From the NCBI GenBank assembly GCA_002709085.1, contig PAPR01000060.1, positions 1-49,520 on the forward strand: DNA of 49,520 bases. The letters are read 5' to 3'. The translations under genes and the position numbers were made by a program. Numbering within the stretch: position 1 is the first letter of the stretch; every line of letters starts with the position of its first letter. Shown here one piece after another: positions 8,973 to 16,867 of this stretch. This DNA is from Pseudooceanicola sp. GTDB taxonomy: Bacteria; Pseudomonadota; Alphaproteobacteria; Rhodobacterales; Rhodobacteraceae. The notes beneath the pieces are model-generated. The model saw nothing but the letters and a program-made list of their open reading frames with translations. It made no database searches and was not told the DNA's origin.

Positions 8973-9722
8973 ATGGACAACACCACTTACGTGGCATTGT
9001 CGCTGGCACGTGCCATGCAGCACGATCTGAGTGTGACGGCGAACAACATCGCCAACGCCAACACCGCCGGATTCAAGGCGGAACGCGTCATGTTCTCCAG
9101 CTACTTGTTCAAGGACGAAGGACAGGACGTCGGCGAGGGGACGAACTTTGTCGTCGATCAGGGGTCCTACCTCGATGAGACGCAGGGCGCGCTGACCCAG
9201 ACCAGCAATCCGCTCGACATCGCCATCAAGGGCAAGGCCTTTCTCAGCTACAACACACCCGAAGGTGTCAAGGCGTTCGGGCGCGATGGCCAACTGGCGC
9301 TGGATCGGCAGGGCTATCTCGTCACGCTCAGCGGATCGAGGGTGCTGGACGAGGGCGGCGGCGAGATCGCCATCCCTCCCGGCGCCGGAAAGATCCTGAT
9401 CTCGCCCGACGGCACTATCGCGTCCGAAGAGGTCGGCGTCCTGGGACGGATCGGCATGTTCGACGTTCCGGACGTGCAAAGCTACATCCGGCTCGGCAAT
9501 TCGATGATCATGCCGCCCGAGGGGCGCGCCAGCCTTGCCACGCCGGCGGAGAGCTCCGAGTTGCTGCAAGGCTCGCTCGAACTCAGCAACGTTGCCCCGA
9601 TCAGCGAGGTCACGCGGTTGATGATGATCCAGAAAGCCTACGACCGGGCCACGAAACTGATGACGACCGAGGACGACTTGCGCCGCGACATGCTGCGTCG
9701 GATGGGCACGGCGAGCATCTGA
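8973..9722 (+). CDS. flgF: proximal rod protein FlgF
   Basis: FlgF is a rod subunit. The 249-residue protein starts MDNTTYVALSLARAMQHDL, then NNIANANTAGFKAERV, and has the central SNPLDIAIKGKAFLS motif near residue 80 and the C-terminal helix EVTRLMMIQKAYDRATKLM. The reading frame is open for another 34 codons upstream, but the ATG at 8973 fits the family start and is preceded by AGGA and AGGACCAC-type purines. It opens the operon flgF-flgG-flgA-flgH. Confidence 0.94.
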   Translation: MDNTTYVALSLARAMQHDLSVTANNIANANTAGFKAERVMFSSYLFKDEGQDVGEGTNFVVDQGSYLDETQGALTQTSNPLDIAIKGKAFLSYNTPEGVKAFGRDGQLALDRQGYLVTLSGSRVLDEGGGEIAIPPGAGKILISPDGTIASEEVGVLGRIGMFDVPDVQSYIRLGNSMIMPPEGRASLATPAESSELLQGSLELSNVAPISEVTRLMMIQKAYDRATKLMTTEDDLRRDMLRRMGTASI

Positions 9723-9752
9723 TAACAAGAACAAGAGATTGAGGGTGAACAC

Positions 9753-10538
9753 ATGAAAGCACTGGGCATAGCCGCAACGGGCATGATGGCACAGCAGACC
9801 AACGTCGATGTCATTTCCAACAATATCGCCAACGCCTCCACCACCGGGTTCAAATCGGCGCGGGCGTCGTTTCAGGATCTGCTCTACGAAAACATGCAGC
9901 GCGAGGGCGCACCGACCTCGGCGCAGGGTACCTACCTGCCCACGGGGATCGACGTCGGCCTTGGTGTGCGCACCGCGGGCACCGTGCGCCTGAACGCCCA
10001 GGGCGGGCTGGCCCAGACCGAAAACCAAACCGATTTGGCGATCGAGGGGCGCGGCTATTTCGTGGTGAATATGCCTGACGGGAACGCGGCCTATACCCGC
10101 GACGGCAGCTTTCGGTTGAACGGCGAAGGTCAGATCGTCACGCAACAGGGCTACGAAGTGAACCCCGGCATCGTCGTCCCCGAGGACACAACTCGCGTCG
10201 AGATTGGCGAGACCGGCATCGTTTCAGCCTACACCGGCAATGACCCGGTGCCTGTCGAACTGGGCCAGATGACCCTTGCCACCTTTATCAACGACGCCGG
10301 GATGCGTCCGCTTGGGAATAACCTGCTGGCCTCGACCGTCGCTTCGGGCGATCCCAATCAGGCCAATCCGGGTGATCCGGCCGTCGGTATCCTGCGGCAG
10401 GGGTATCTGGAGAATTCCAACGTCAACATCATCCAGCAGATCACCGATCTGATCTCCGCGCAGCGGGCCTATGAGATGAACTCCAAGTCCATCGAAACCG
10501 CAGATCAGATGATGACCACTGCCAACCAGATCAGGTAA
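9753..10538 (+). CDS. flgG: distal rod protein FlgG
   Basis: FlgG forms the distal rod. The 261-residue length is the family standard. Visible signatures are MKALGIAATGMMAQQTNVDV, SNNIANASTTGFKSARASF, the central TDLAIEGRGYFVV at about residue 92, and the C-terminus NVNIIQQITDLISAQRAYEM followed by NSKSIETADQMM. It follows flgF by 30 bases and is followed by flgA after 3 bases. Confidence 0.97.
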   Translation: MKALGIAATGMMAQQTNVDVISNNIANASTTGFKSARASFQDLLYENMQREGAPTSAQGTYLPTGIDVGLGVRTAGTVRLNAQGGLAQTENQTDLAIEGRGYFVVNMPDGNAAYTRDGSFRLNGEGQIVTQQGYEVNPGIVVPEDTTRVEIGETGIVSAYTGNDPVPVELGQMTLATFINDAGMRPLGNNLLASTVASGDPNQANPGDPAVGILRQGYLENSNVNIIQQITDLISAQRAYEMNSKSIETADQMMTTANQIR

Positions 10539-10541
10539 GTC

Positions 10542-11207
10542 ATGAGATTTCTCTATTATATAGTGGTTGTCCTCGTGGTCTTTGTGGTGCCCGCCGCAGT
10601 GCTGGCCGAAGATGTCAGAACCCTGATAGAGGAACGCGCCCGCGACAAACTGGGCCCCGAACTGCCCGATGGCGCGGGCTTTCACATCACCACTCCCGAT
10701 GGCGCCCCGTCCGAGGCGGTGATGCTATCGGCCTTCTGGATGGACAAGGAGACCGGGCAGTACCTGGCAAATGCGGTGCTTGAGGACAGCAACGTCGTGC
10801 GCCTGTCGGGTCTCGCCATCGCGACGCTCGATGTGCCGGTGCCGACGCGCCGGATGCAGCCGGGCGATCGCATCGCACCCGGCGATCTCGGCCACGTCAA
10901 ACTGGCTCTTGCACGCGTCGGCAGTTTCACTGTCACCGATCCCGGCGATCTGGTCGGAATGGAGGTCAAGCGCCTGCTGACCCAAGGCCGTCCTATCATG
11001 ACCCAATCCGTGACCAAGCCGTTGATCATCGATCGCGGCGCGCGCGTGTCCATTCGCTACGACGACGGCCTGCTGGCCCTCTCGGCACCCGGTCGCGCGC
11101 TGGACGACGCCTTTCAGGGGCAGAATGTCCGTATTGTCAATCTTGTCAGCAACACCTCCCTTACCGGCATCGCCGTCGGCAAGGGCGTCGTGGAGGTTAC
11201 CCGTTGA
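10542..11207 (+). CDS. flgA: P-ring assembly chaperone FlgA
   Basis: FlgA is a periplasmic chaperone for FlgI. The 221-residue protein has a signal peptide (residues 1-22, ending VLA) and an SAF-type C-terminal half with the family pattern RRMQPGDRIAPGDLGHVKLAL, then GMEVKRLLTQGRPIM and a terminal segment with VRIVNLVSNTSLTGIA. It starts 3 bases after the flgG stop and its own stop overlaps the flgH start by 4 bases. Confidence 0.9.
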   Translation: MRFLYYIVVVLVVFVVPAAVLAEDVRTLIEERARDKLGPELPDGAGFHITTPDGAPSEAVMLSAFWMDKETGQYLANAVLEDSNVVRLSGLAIATLDVPVPTRRMQPGDRIAPGDLGHVKLALARVGSFTVTDPGDLVGMEVKRLLTQGRPIMTQSVTKPLIIDRGARVSIRYDDGLLALSAPGRALDDAFQGQNVRIVNLVSNTSLTGIAVGKGVVEVTR

Positions 11208-11980
11208 ACACCCCCCTGCCCGCGTCGGCCCTGCGCCTGACGATCTCGACTCTCGCGATTCTGGTCATAGCCGGTTGTTCGCAGAACCCGTTTGATCGCG
11301 ACCCGAAAATATCCGGCATCGATATGTCGCCCCAGACCATGCCCGAAGTGGCGCGCGTCCAGGTGCCGATGCCGCCGCCCGAGGTGGAGCGTGCACCCGA
11401 ACGGGGCGAAGCCTCGTCACTGTGGCAGCGTGGCTCGGGCGGATTCTTTACCGATCAGCGCGCCACGCGTATCGGCGACATCCTGACGATCATCATCGAG
11501 ATTAACGACGATGCCTCGCTGTCCAATGCCTCGGACCGCGAACGCTCTGGTGCCAGCCAGTTGGCCAAGCCCAGCTTCTTTGGCTACGGCGGTCAGTTGC
11601 ACAAACTGTTGCCCGGTGTGAGTGCCGCGGACCTGCCCGCGAACAACATCGTCGACATCAGCTCGAACACCACGGCGAGCGGTTCGGGCAACATCAACCG
11701 CAACGAGACCATCAACCTGCGAATTGCGGCGCTGGTCGTTCAGATGCTGCCAAACGGGAATATGGTCGTGGCCGGCCGGCAGGAGGTTAAGGTTAACCAG
11801 GAGCTGCGGGAGCTGCGTGTCGCCGGTATCATCCGGCCACAGGATATCGCGACAAACAACACGATTCCCTATGACAAGATTGCCGAGGCCCGCATCTCCT
11901 ACGGCGGTGACGGCAGCATCTCACGGCAGCAGACACGCTCTTATGGTGAAGATATCGTTGACATAGTGTTGCCCTATTAA
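11204..11980 (+). CDS. flgH: flagellar L-ring lipoprotein FlgH (TTG start)
   Basis: FlgH forms the outer-membrane ring. The 258-residue protein has a lipoprotein signal with lipobox VIAGC (Cys at residue 25), the motif SSLWQRGSGGFFTDQRATRIGD-like stretch in the N-terminal third, GDILTIIIEI, and the C-terminal VAGIIRPQDIATNNTI. The start is TTG at 11204, chosen because GGAGG lies 7 bases before it and it overlaps the flgA stop by 4 bases; no ATG is suitably placed. A rare start codon may lower translation relative to FlgA. Confidence 0.95.
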   Translation: MNTPLPASALRLTISTLAILVIAGCSQNPFDRDPKISGIDMSPQTMPEVARVQVPMPPPEVERAPERGEASSLWQRGSGGFFTDQRATRIGDILTIIIEINDDASLSNASDRERSGASQLAKPSFFGYGGQLHKLLPGVSAADLPANNIVDISSNTTASGSGNINRNETINLRIAALVVQMLPNGNMVVAGRQEVKVNQELRELRVAGIIRPQDIATNNTIPYDKIAEARISYGGDGSISRQQTRSYGEDIVDIVLPY

Positions 11981-11991
11981 CTCTCAAAATT

Positions 11992-12028
11992 GCCCCGGTT
12001 CGAAGAAACTCTCGCCTTGATCCGGGGC
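11992..12028 (+). other. stem-loop after flgH
   Basis: GCCCCGG at 11992-11998 pairs with CCGGGGC at 12022-12028 (7 bp, 23-base loop). No T-run follows, so it is a weak terminator candidate or a 3 prime stabilising structure between flgH and the FliL-like gene. Confidence 0.4.
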
Positions 12029-12034
12029 GATAAC

Positions 12035-12061
12035 GACACCTGAGAATTAGGTTCAGGTGTC
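12035..12061 (+). promoter_or_regulatory. hairpin covering the ribosome binding site of the FliL-like gene
   Basis: GACACCTGA at 12035-12043 pairs perfectly with TCAGGTGTC at 12053-12061 (9 bp, 9-base loop). The only Shine-Dalgarno-like bases (AGGTG, 12055-12059) for the ATG at 12065 lie inside the 3 prime arm, so the structure would block translation initiation unless opened. Confidence 0.5.
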
Positions 12062-12064
12062 CAA

Positions 12065-12910
12065 ATGAAAAAGTCACACATCATCCTTGCAGCGGTCCCC
12101 GCGATCTGTGTCCTTGGCGGGTTCGGTGCGGGTCAGATGCTGAAAGGCAGCGCCACAGCCGCCCCCGCGTATCAGAGCGCCGGGCCGCTTAGTCCCGCCG
12201 AAGATGTGCTGAATTCCATGGCCGACGCAGAAGCCCGCCATGCCCCGGCGTCCGGCGGTCATGACACGCCCGATACACGCTCTGATCAACACAGCGCACT
12301 GCAAACCGGCGAGCGGATCATGCCCGCAGCCATCCAAAAGCCCCAGACAGAAGCGCCCGCAGCTGACGTTGCGACGACGATGCACCGCGTCGATCCGGCA
12401 ATCCTGACCGATTACAAGCATCAGGTCGCGCTGGACAAGCGTCGCGCCGAGATCAAGGCAAAGACCGAAGCGCGCATGGCCGAGCTTGCCAATATCGCGC
12501 CGACCAAGACGATCCACCCCTCGCTCCTGCCCGTTGATACCGAAGCGGAGATCACCGAGGGCGCGATCAAGAAGATCGCTGAGACCGAGGATCACGTGGT
12601 CAAGCTGGGCCGGATGACCGTTCCGGTCTACAAGGCCTCTTCCATCACCTATTTCGTTGCGGATTTCGGCGTGGCCGTCACCAATCTGGACCTCGCCAGC
12701 CATTACTACGATGGCCAGAACGCCGTGCGTCTGCGCGATCAGATCATGGCGACCCTGCATACAGTCGCGGAAACGCAGATGATGCGAGGCCCCGAGGTCG
12801 ACAGCGACGCCGTCGCCGAACGTGTCACCCAAGACCTGCGCAAGTCCTTTGGCGGGATCGAGGATTTCATCTTCCTGTCCCTCTACAAGACCGATGTGCC
12901 GCGCGGCTGA
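12065..12910 (+). CDS. FliL-like membrane-anchored flagellar protein
   Basis: The 281-residue protein has an N-terminal membrane anchor (residues 4-26), an Ala/Pro-rich linker with a charged helix (about 125-160), and a C-terminal domain (about 185-275) with paired beta-strands and the helix VRLRDQIMATLHTVAE, which resembles the stator-associated FliL periplasmic domain. FliL is usually 150-200 residues; the long linker makes this one large. In related alphaproteobacteria fliL follows flgH, which matches this position. A flagellar role is firm from context, the FliL identity is moderate. Its 3 prime end abuts the flgD stop with no intervening base. Confidence 0.55.
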   Translation: MKKSHIILAAVPAICVLGGFGAGQMLKGSATAAPAYQSAGPLSPAEDVLNSMADAEARHAPASGGHDTPDTRSDQHSALQTGERIMPAAIQKPQTEAPAADVATTMHRVDPAILTDYKHQVALDKRRAEIKAKTEARMAELANIAPTKTIHPSLLPVDTEAEITEGAIKKIAETEDHVVKLGRMTVPVYKASSITYFVADFGVAVTNLDLASHYYDGQNAVRLRDQIMATLHTVAETQMMRGPEVDSDAVAERVTQDLRKSFGGIEDFIFLSLYKTDVPRG

Positions 12911-13576
12911 TTATCTGACCGAAGCGATCAGCGCGGCCAGCGCCGTATCCCCGTTCGCCAGATGCAGCAATGACGTGCCGTTCTGAAGGGTCATGCGCTC
13001 GACCGTCGACTTGGTATAGGGCTGCGCGGCGATGACATTGCCCTCGGGGTTCGAGGCGATGATCTCGGCGGTGTAAATCCCGTCGCTCACCGGCAAGCCG
13101 TCCGTCCCGATCCCGTTCCAATCCACCGAATGCAACGTCGATCCTTCGGCGGCCAACCCCTCGATCTGCGCGACCGAGGCGCCGGAGCTGTCGCGGATGA
13201 TCGCCCGGACATCGTTCGCGGCGGTATCAAGAACGTAATCGAACGACCCACGCCCCGAGACGAGGTCGAACAAATCCCCCGGCACGCTGACTTCGCGCCC
13301 GATCAACCCGAGGTCCGAGGTCAGGCCGGTCGCGCCCACCTGGGCGGATATGTTTTCCAGATGCGCATTGGTCTGCACCGATTGCTCGACCTGGCTCAAC
13401 TGCGCCAGCTGGGTCACAAAGGTCGAACTGTCCATCGGTTCCAGCGGATCCTGATTGGTCAACTGCGCGGTCAGCAGCTTTAGGAAGCTGGCGTAATCCG
13501 CTGACAGCTTGTTCGATGCCACCGACGACAGGCTTTGCGCCGTGTTGGTGGTGGTTCCGGTCACTTCGCCAACCAT
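12911..13576 (-). CDS. flgD: hook-capping scaffold FlgD
   Basis: FlgD caps the growing hook. The 221-residue protein shows the diagnostic N-terminal motif around residues 30-60, including FLKLLTAQLTNQDPLEPMDS and VTQLAQLSQVEQSVQTN, then a Tudor/Fn3-like C-terminal part with VDWNGIGTDGLPVSDGIYT. It lies 10 bases after fliK in the minus-strand set sigma-fliK-flgD and runs tail to tail into the FliL-like gene without room for a terminator, so the two transcripts probably overlap. Confidence 0.95.
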   Translation of the reverse strand: MVGEVTGTTTNTAQSLSSVASNKLSADYASFLKLLTAQLTNQDPLEPMDSSTFVTQLAQLSQVEQSVQTNAHLENISAQVGATGLTSDLGLIGREVSVPGDLFDLVSGRGSFDYVLDTAANDVRAIIRDSSGASVAQIEGLAAEGSTLHSVDWNGIGTDGLPVSDGIYTAEIIASNPEGNVIAAQPYTKSTVERMTLQNGTSLLHLANGDTALAALIASVR

Positions 13577-13586
13577 GTCAGGCTCC

Positions 13587-14972
13587 TCAGGTCAGAATGT
13601 TCAACCGACCGTCGACGACGGGCGGGGTGGTGGATTGGGTGCTCTCGGGCTCGTCCTCGATCACGTTGGTCGGATTGGCGGCGCGGGCGCCGGGCGTCTC
13701 CTGCCCCTGTTCGCCGCGTCGCTGGCCGAGATCCTCGAAACTCATCGCGCTGTCGTCGACCGTCGTGCCGCCGTCGCGCAAAAGCCCGGCCAGCATCTCG
13801 CGATCCGACCGCATGGCATTCAGGACGGCGGGGTTCTCCGCGCGCAGAACGACGCGCAACTTGCCGGCCTCGTCCGGCGCGATCTCGATCTCGATACTGC
13901 CAAGCCCCTGGGGCGACAATTCGATCCGCGTGGTGCCTTCGCTGAACGAGACGCCACGGATTTGCCCGGCCAGATTGCGCGCAAAGCCGTTCTGGGTGCT
14001 GGATTGCTGCGGCGTCTGCGGTGTCGCGACCGGGGCGGCAAGCGGGACGCCGAGCACGGCGGGCGTGCCCTGCGGCGCGGCGAGGATGGCCTGTATCTCG
14101 GGCGGTAAGGTGCTCGCCGCCGGGGCGGCGACCGCCTGCGCGAGGATTAGGCGCAACGCGTCGGGCAGCGGCGCGCTCATCACGCCATCGCCGGTCCCCT
14201 GCCCCGCACCCAGAGCAAGGCTCGCCGTATCAATCTGACCCGCCTTCGCCTTGGCCCCCGCGACCAGCGCGTTCGTCTCGGGCTTTGCCGAGACCGCGTT
14301 GCTCAGCACACGGCCCGCGCTGTCGGTCGCGAAAAGCGGCGTGGCGCCGGGATCGTCAGGGTTAATTTGGGGCGCGACGGTCCCTCCCGGCGAACCTGTG
14401 GTCGGCGCAGTTCCGTTCGTCACCGTCCCATTCGTAACTGAGCCAGTTGCAACCGTCCCAGGTCGAGGCGGCGTAGCAACTGTCGCGATAATCGTGCCGG
14501 ATGTCGCCGCCGGCAGAATTCCACCCGCCCCGGTCGCACCACCCAGCAGAGCCTGCGCGGCCTGAACCAGCAGAGAGCTACCCTCCGGTGACAGATCCTC
14601 CAGCGGAGCGAGCACCCGCATGAGATCCGAGAACTCCGCGCCCGCGTCCTGCAACATGCCATCCAGGCCGGTCAGAACGGATTTGGCCCAGTCGTTCAGC
14701 TTCTCGCCCGGTACGATCACGCCATCGGGAAACGCCTCCGCCAGATCGTCTTGGGCCTCCTGCCGCAACTGACCGAGGGCGGTGGCGAGCGTGGTGTCGC
14801 CACCCTCGGTCTGGCTTGATTCTGTCTGTGCGGCAACGGTTTCGTCCACGGCGATAACCTGCGCCAGCAAGCTTGCAAAGGAGTGGCCGCCCGTACCGCT
14901 CGCGGCTGATCCAGCCGTGCCAGCCTGACCCGTGATCGCGGCCACCACGTTCAAGTTAGAAATACCCACCAT
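13587..14972 (-). CDS. fliK: flagellar hook-length control protein FliK
   Basis: The 461-residue protein has the FliK layout: a long low-complexity Ala/Thr/Gly/Pro-rich ruler (including repeated VTNGT blocks at about residues 175-190) and a C-terminal Flg_hook domain (about 345-430) with the motif LSPQGLGSIEIEIAPDEAGK and LRVVLRAENPAVLNAMRSDR. FliK measures hook length and switches export specificity. Its ATG overlaps the stop of the sigma-factor gene by one base (TGATG), which indicates translational coupling; flgD follows 10 bases later. Confidence 0.92.
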   Translation of the reverse strand: MVGISNLNVVAAITGQAGTAGSAASGTGGHSFASLLAQVIAVDETVAAQTESSQTEGGDTTLATALGQLRQEAQDDLAEAFPDGVIVPGEKLNDWAKSVLTGLDGMLQDAGAEFSDLMRVLAPLEDLSPEGSSLLVQAAQALLGGATGAGGILPAATSGTIIATVATPPRPGTVATGSVTNGTVTNGTAPTTGSPGGTVAPQINPDDPGATPLFATDSAGRVLSNAVSAKPETNALVAGAKAKAGQIDTASLALGAGQGTGDGVMSAPLPDALRLILAQAVAAPAASTLPPEIQAILAAPQGTPAVLGVPLAAPVATPQTPQQSSTQNGFARNLAGQIRGVSFSEGTTRIELSPQGLGSIEIEIAPDEAGKLRVVLRAENPAVLNAMRSDREMLAGLLRDGGTTVDDSAMSFEDLGQRRGEQGQETPGARAANPTNVIEDEPESTQSTTPPVVDGRLNILT

Positions 14973-15721
14973 CAGTTCAACATCGCCCTATGAAATCCAT
15001 TTTCCAGCAAGACCCGGCGCAACCGCGTCATCGCGCGGCGTTCGACCTGGCGCAGCCGGTCGCGGGTCATGTTCATCGCATCCGCCAGATCTTCCAGCGT
15101 GTCCGGCACCGCTTGCAAACGTCGGCGGCGGATCACCTCTGCCTCTTCTGCATCCAGCAGAGACATCGCCTTGTCGATCAGGTGGCGCTGCATTTCGTGC
15201 AAGGACTCAGCCGAGGCCGTCTCCTCCGGTGTCATATCGGCACTGACGAGCGCGTCCAGTAGTGAGACCGCCCCCTCCTTGACCGGTGCATCCAGCGCGA
15301 CGACGCCTTGCATTGCCATCAATACGGTCGCCCTGTCGTCCTCATTCATCCGGCCTCTGCGCAACTCGCTGTAGACCCGTGGCGGCACGTCGATCACCGA
15401 CTTGATCCGCGCGATCGCCCCGGAGACACCGTTCATCACCCACCAAGCCGAATAGGTCGAAAACCGCACGTCCTGCGTCAGATCGAAATTGTCGGCGGCG
15501 CGGATCAATCCGATGATCCCCTCGGCGGCGAGATCTTCCAGATGCACGGGATTGTCGGTCCAGCGCGCGGCCATGGACCACGCCTGCCTGGCATGAGACC
15601 GCAGAAGAAGCTCCAGCGCCTCCCGGTCCCCAAGATCCTGCCAGCGCCGGATCGCGTTTCGTTCTTCATCTATTTCCAACAACGGGACTTTCGCCGCCGC
15701 GCGGACACTATTGGGCATCAT
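14972..15721 (-). CDS. RpoH-related sigma-70 family factor coupled to fliK
   Basis: The 249-residue protein has sigma region 2 (about residues 45-105, with DLAAEGIIGLIRAADNFD and VRFSTYSAWWV, the latter replacing the usual ATYAMWWIRA of RpoH) and region 4 (about 200-245, DTLEDLADAMNMTRDRLRQ then VERRAMTRLRRVL). Spacing and wording are closest to RpoH, but it lacks several RpoH hallmarks and is shorter than the usual 290-300 residues. The open frame extends to a GTG at 15766; the ATG at 15721 is preferred because it begins before the conserved PLLEIDEE segment and has upstream purines. The one-base overlap with fliK and the flagellar surroundings suggest a dedicated flagellar sigma factor; that function is inference. 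Confidence 0.85.
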   Translation of the reverse strand: MMPNSVRAAAKVPLLEIDEERNAIRRWQDLGDREALELLLRSHARQAWSMAARWTDNPVHLEDLAAEGIIGLIRAADNFDLTQDVRFSTYSAWWVMNGVSGAIARIKSVIDVPPRVYSELRRGRMNEDDRATVLMAMQGVVALDAPVKEGAVSLLDALVSADMTPEETASAESLHEMQRHLIDKAMSLLDAEEAEVIRRRRLQAVPDTLEDLADAMNMTRDRLRQVERRAMTRLRRVLLENGFHRAMLN

Positions 15722-15797
15722 TTTGTGCCTGCTTTCCCTGCCAAAAAAGCAAGTACAGGTAAGCACAGATCAACAAGTGATTGAAGAATTGTTTGAT

Positions 15798-15811
15798 TTA
15801 AGGAAGGTTAA
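15798..15811. promoter_or_regulatory. CtrA-like TTAA-N6-TTAA box
   Basis: TTAA at 15798-15801 and TTAA at 15808-15811 are separated by 6 bases, one short of the CtrA consensus. The box is about 80 bases before the sigma-factor ATG, partly at the 3 prime boundary of the upstream gene. Confidence 0.35.
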
Positions 15812-15816
15812 ATTCG

Positions 15817-16581
15817 TCAGTTTTTGTGCGAATTAGAAAGATTTGGCGAAGAAATACTTGTCGGCGCCCCGATCTGTGCGGCAACGACGCGTCCAACGTC
15901 CTGCATCCAGTCTTCAAATCCGCGCGTCCCGCCTTGGGCCAACATCAGCCGTGCGGGAACATTTTCCGCCCGTGTTTGTGTGAAACTCGCGTCCAGTGCG
16001 CGCAGGTAGCGCATCAATTCCGGGCGCCGCAGAAAATCGGGGCGGTCGAACAGGCCACAGGTGTCCGCCCCGGCCCGGCGCGCGCCCGACCAATAGGCCC
16101 CGAGCGAGGCGGCAAGGCCCAGGCGAAATTCTTCGCTGTCCATCCCGGTGTGGCGAAAGCCGCTGGCCTCGACCAACTGGTCATAACTGGCGGCCATGGC
16201 GAATAGCGCGTCGGTCTCGCGCGCCATCGGGAACAACCCGCTACGGAGCACCGTCAAGAGCACCTCACCCAGCATCATGCCCGCATCATAGGACAGAGGG
16301 CCGGAGGACCCTGCATCGCGCAAGATCACCAATGCGCCATAGGGGACGTCGATCTTTAGCTCTTCGGCCAGCACGTCGCCGAGGGGCAAGGCCGGCATCA
16401 TCTCTGTATCGTCGGTTCGCACGGCGACACGATCCACCGTCTCCTGGGCGGACAACAGGACATGGTGAACCGGAACCAGCGCACGCAACTGACGGGACAG
16501 AATTTTCCCCTCGTTATTGCGTGTCGCCCGGATGCGACCCACCCAAATGTCTTCCAATAACCTGTCTTGGCCCATGCCCAT
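15817..16581 (-). CDS. unknown protein in the flagellar cluster
   Basis: I do not recognise this 254-residue protein. It has no signal peptide or membrane segment and is mixed helix/strand with an Ala/Leu-rich C-terminal half (about residues 105-240) and a Ser/Asn-rich tail. It lies between motB (286 bases upstream) and the sigma factor (95 bases downstream), all on the minus strand, so a cytoplasmic role in flagellar biogenesis or its regulation is likely from position only. The start shown is the first of two close ATG codons (MGMGQ); neither has a strong Shine-Dalgarno. Confidence 0.7.
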   Translation of the reverse strand: MGMGQDRLLEDIWVGRIRATRNNEGKILSRQLRALVPVHHVLLSAQETVDRVAVRTDDTEMMPALPLGDVLAEELKIDVPYGALVILRDAGSSGPLSYDAGMMLGEVLLTVLRSGLFPMARETDALFAMAASYDQLVEASGFRHTGMDSEEFRLGLAASLGAYWSGARRAGADTCGLFDRPDFLRRPELMRYLRALDASFTQTRAENVPARLMLAQGGTRGFEDWMQDVGRVVAAQIGAPTSISSPNLSNSHKN

Positions 16582-16867
16582 GCCCCAATATCTTGTGGGA
16601 TTAACGTATAGCTAGGCGAAGCACGTGAAAAGAAAACTATTGGTGCTGGGATGACGAAATGTGGGGATAACTTCACCAGTCTCGACTATATGTAGCGGGG
16701 TTGTGCATGAAGGGTGGCGGGCAACCCCCTTGGAGCGTTCAAACTTCCATCGGGACAAATGGCTGTGGAAAACCGGCGCGCCAAAACGCGCCCCTATAGC
16801 CAAAGACCTAACGAATCCTAGCCGGATCTGCCCTGAGACGCCCGTCACACCGGCGATGATTCGAAAT

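Noticed and set aside
14380-14470. repeated VTNGT coding blocks in fliK as a genomic tandem repeat
   Set aside because: It is low-complexity ruler sequence within FliK, not an independent repeat element.
16738-16800. GGCGCG/CGCGCC hairpin in the motB downstream gap as a terminator
   Set aside because: The stem is 6 bp, the loop is A-rich but no T-run follows; could be chance in GC-rich sequence.
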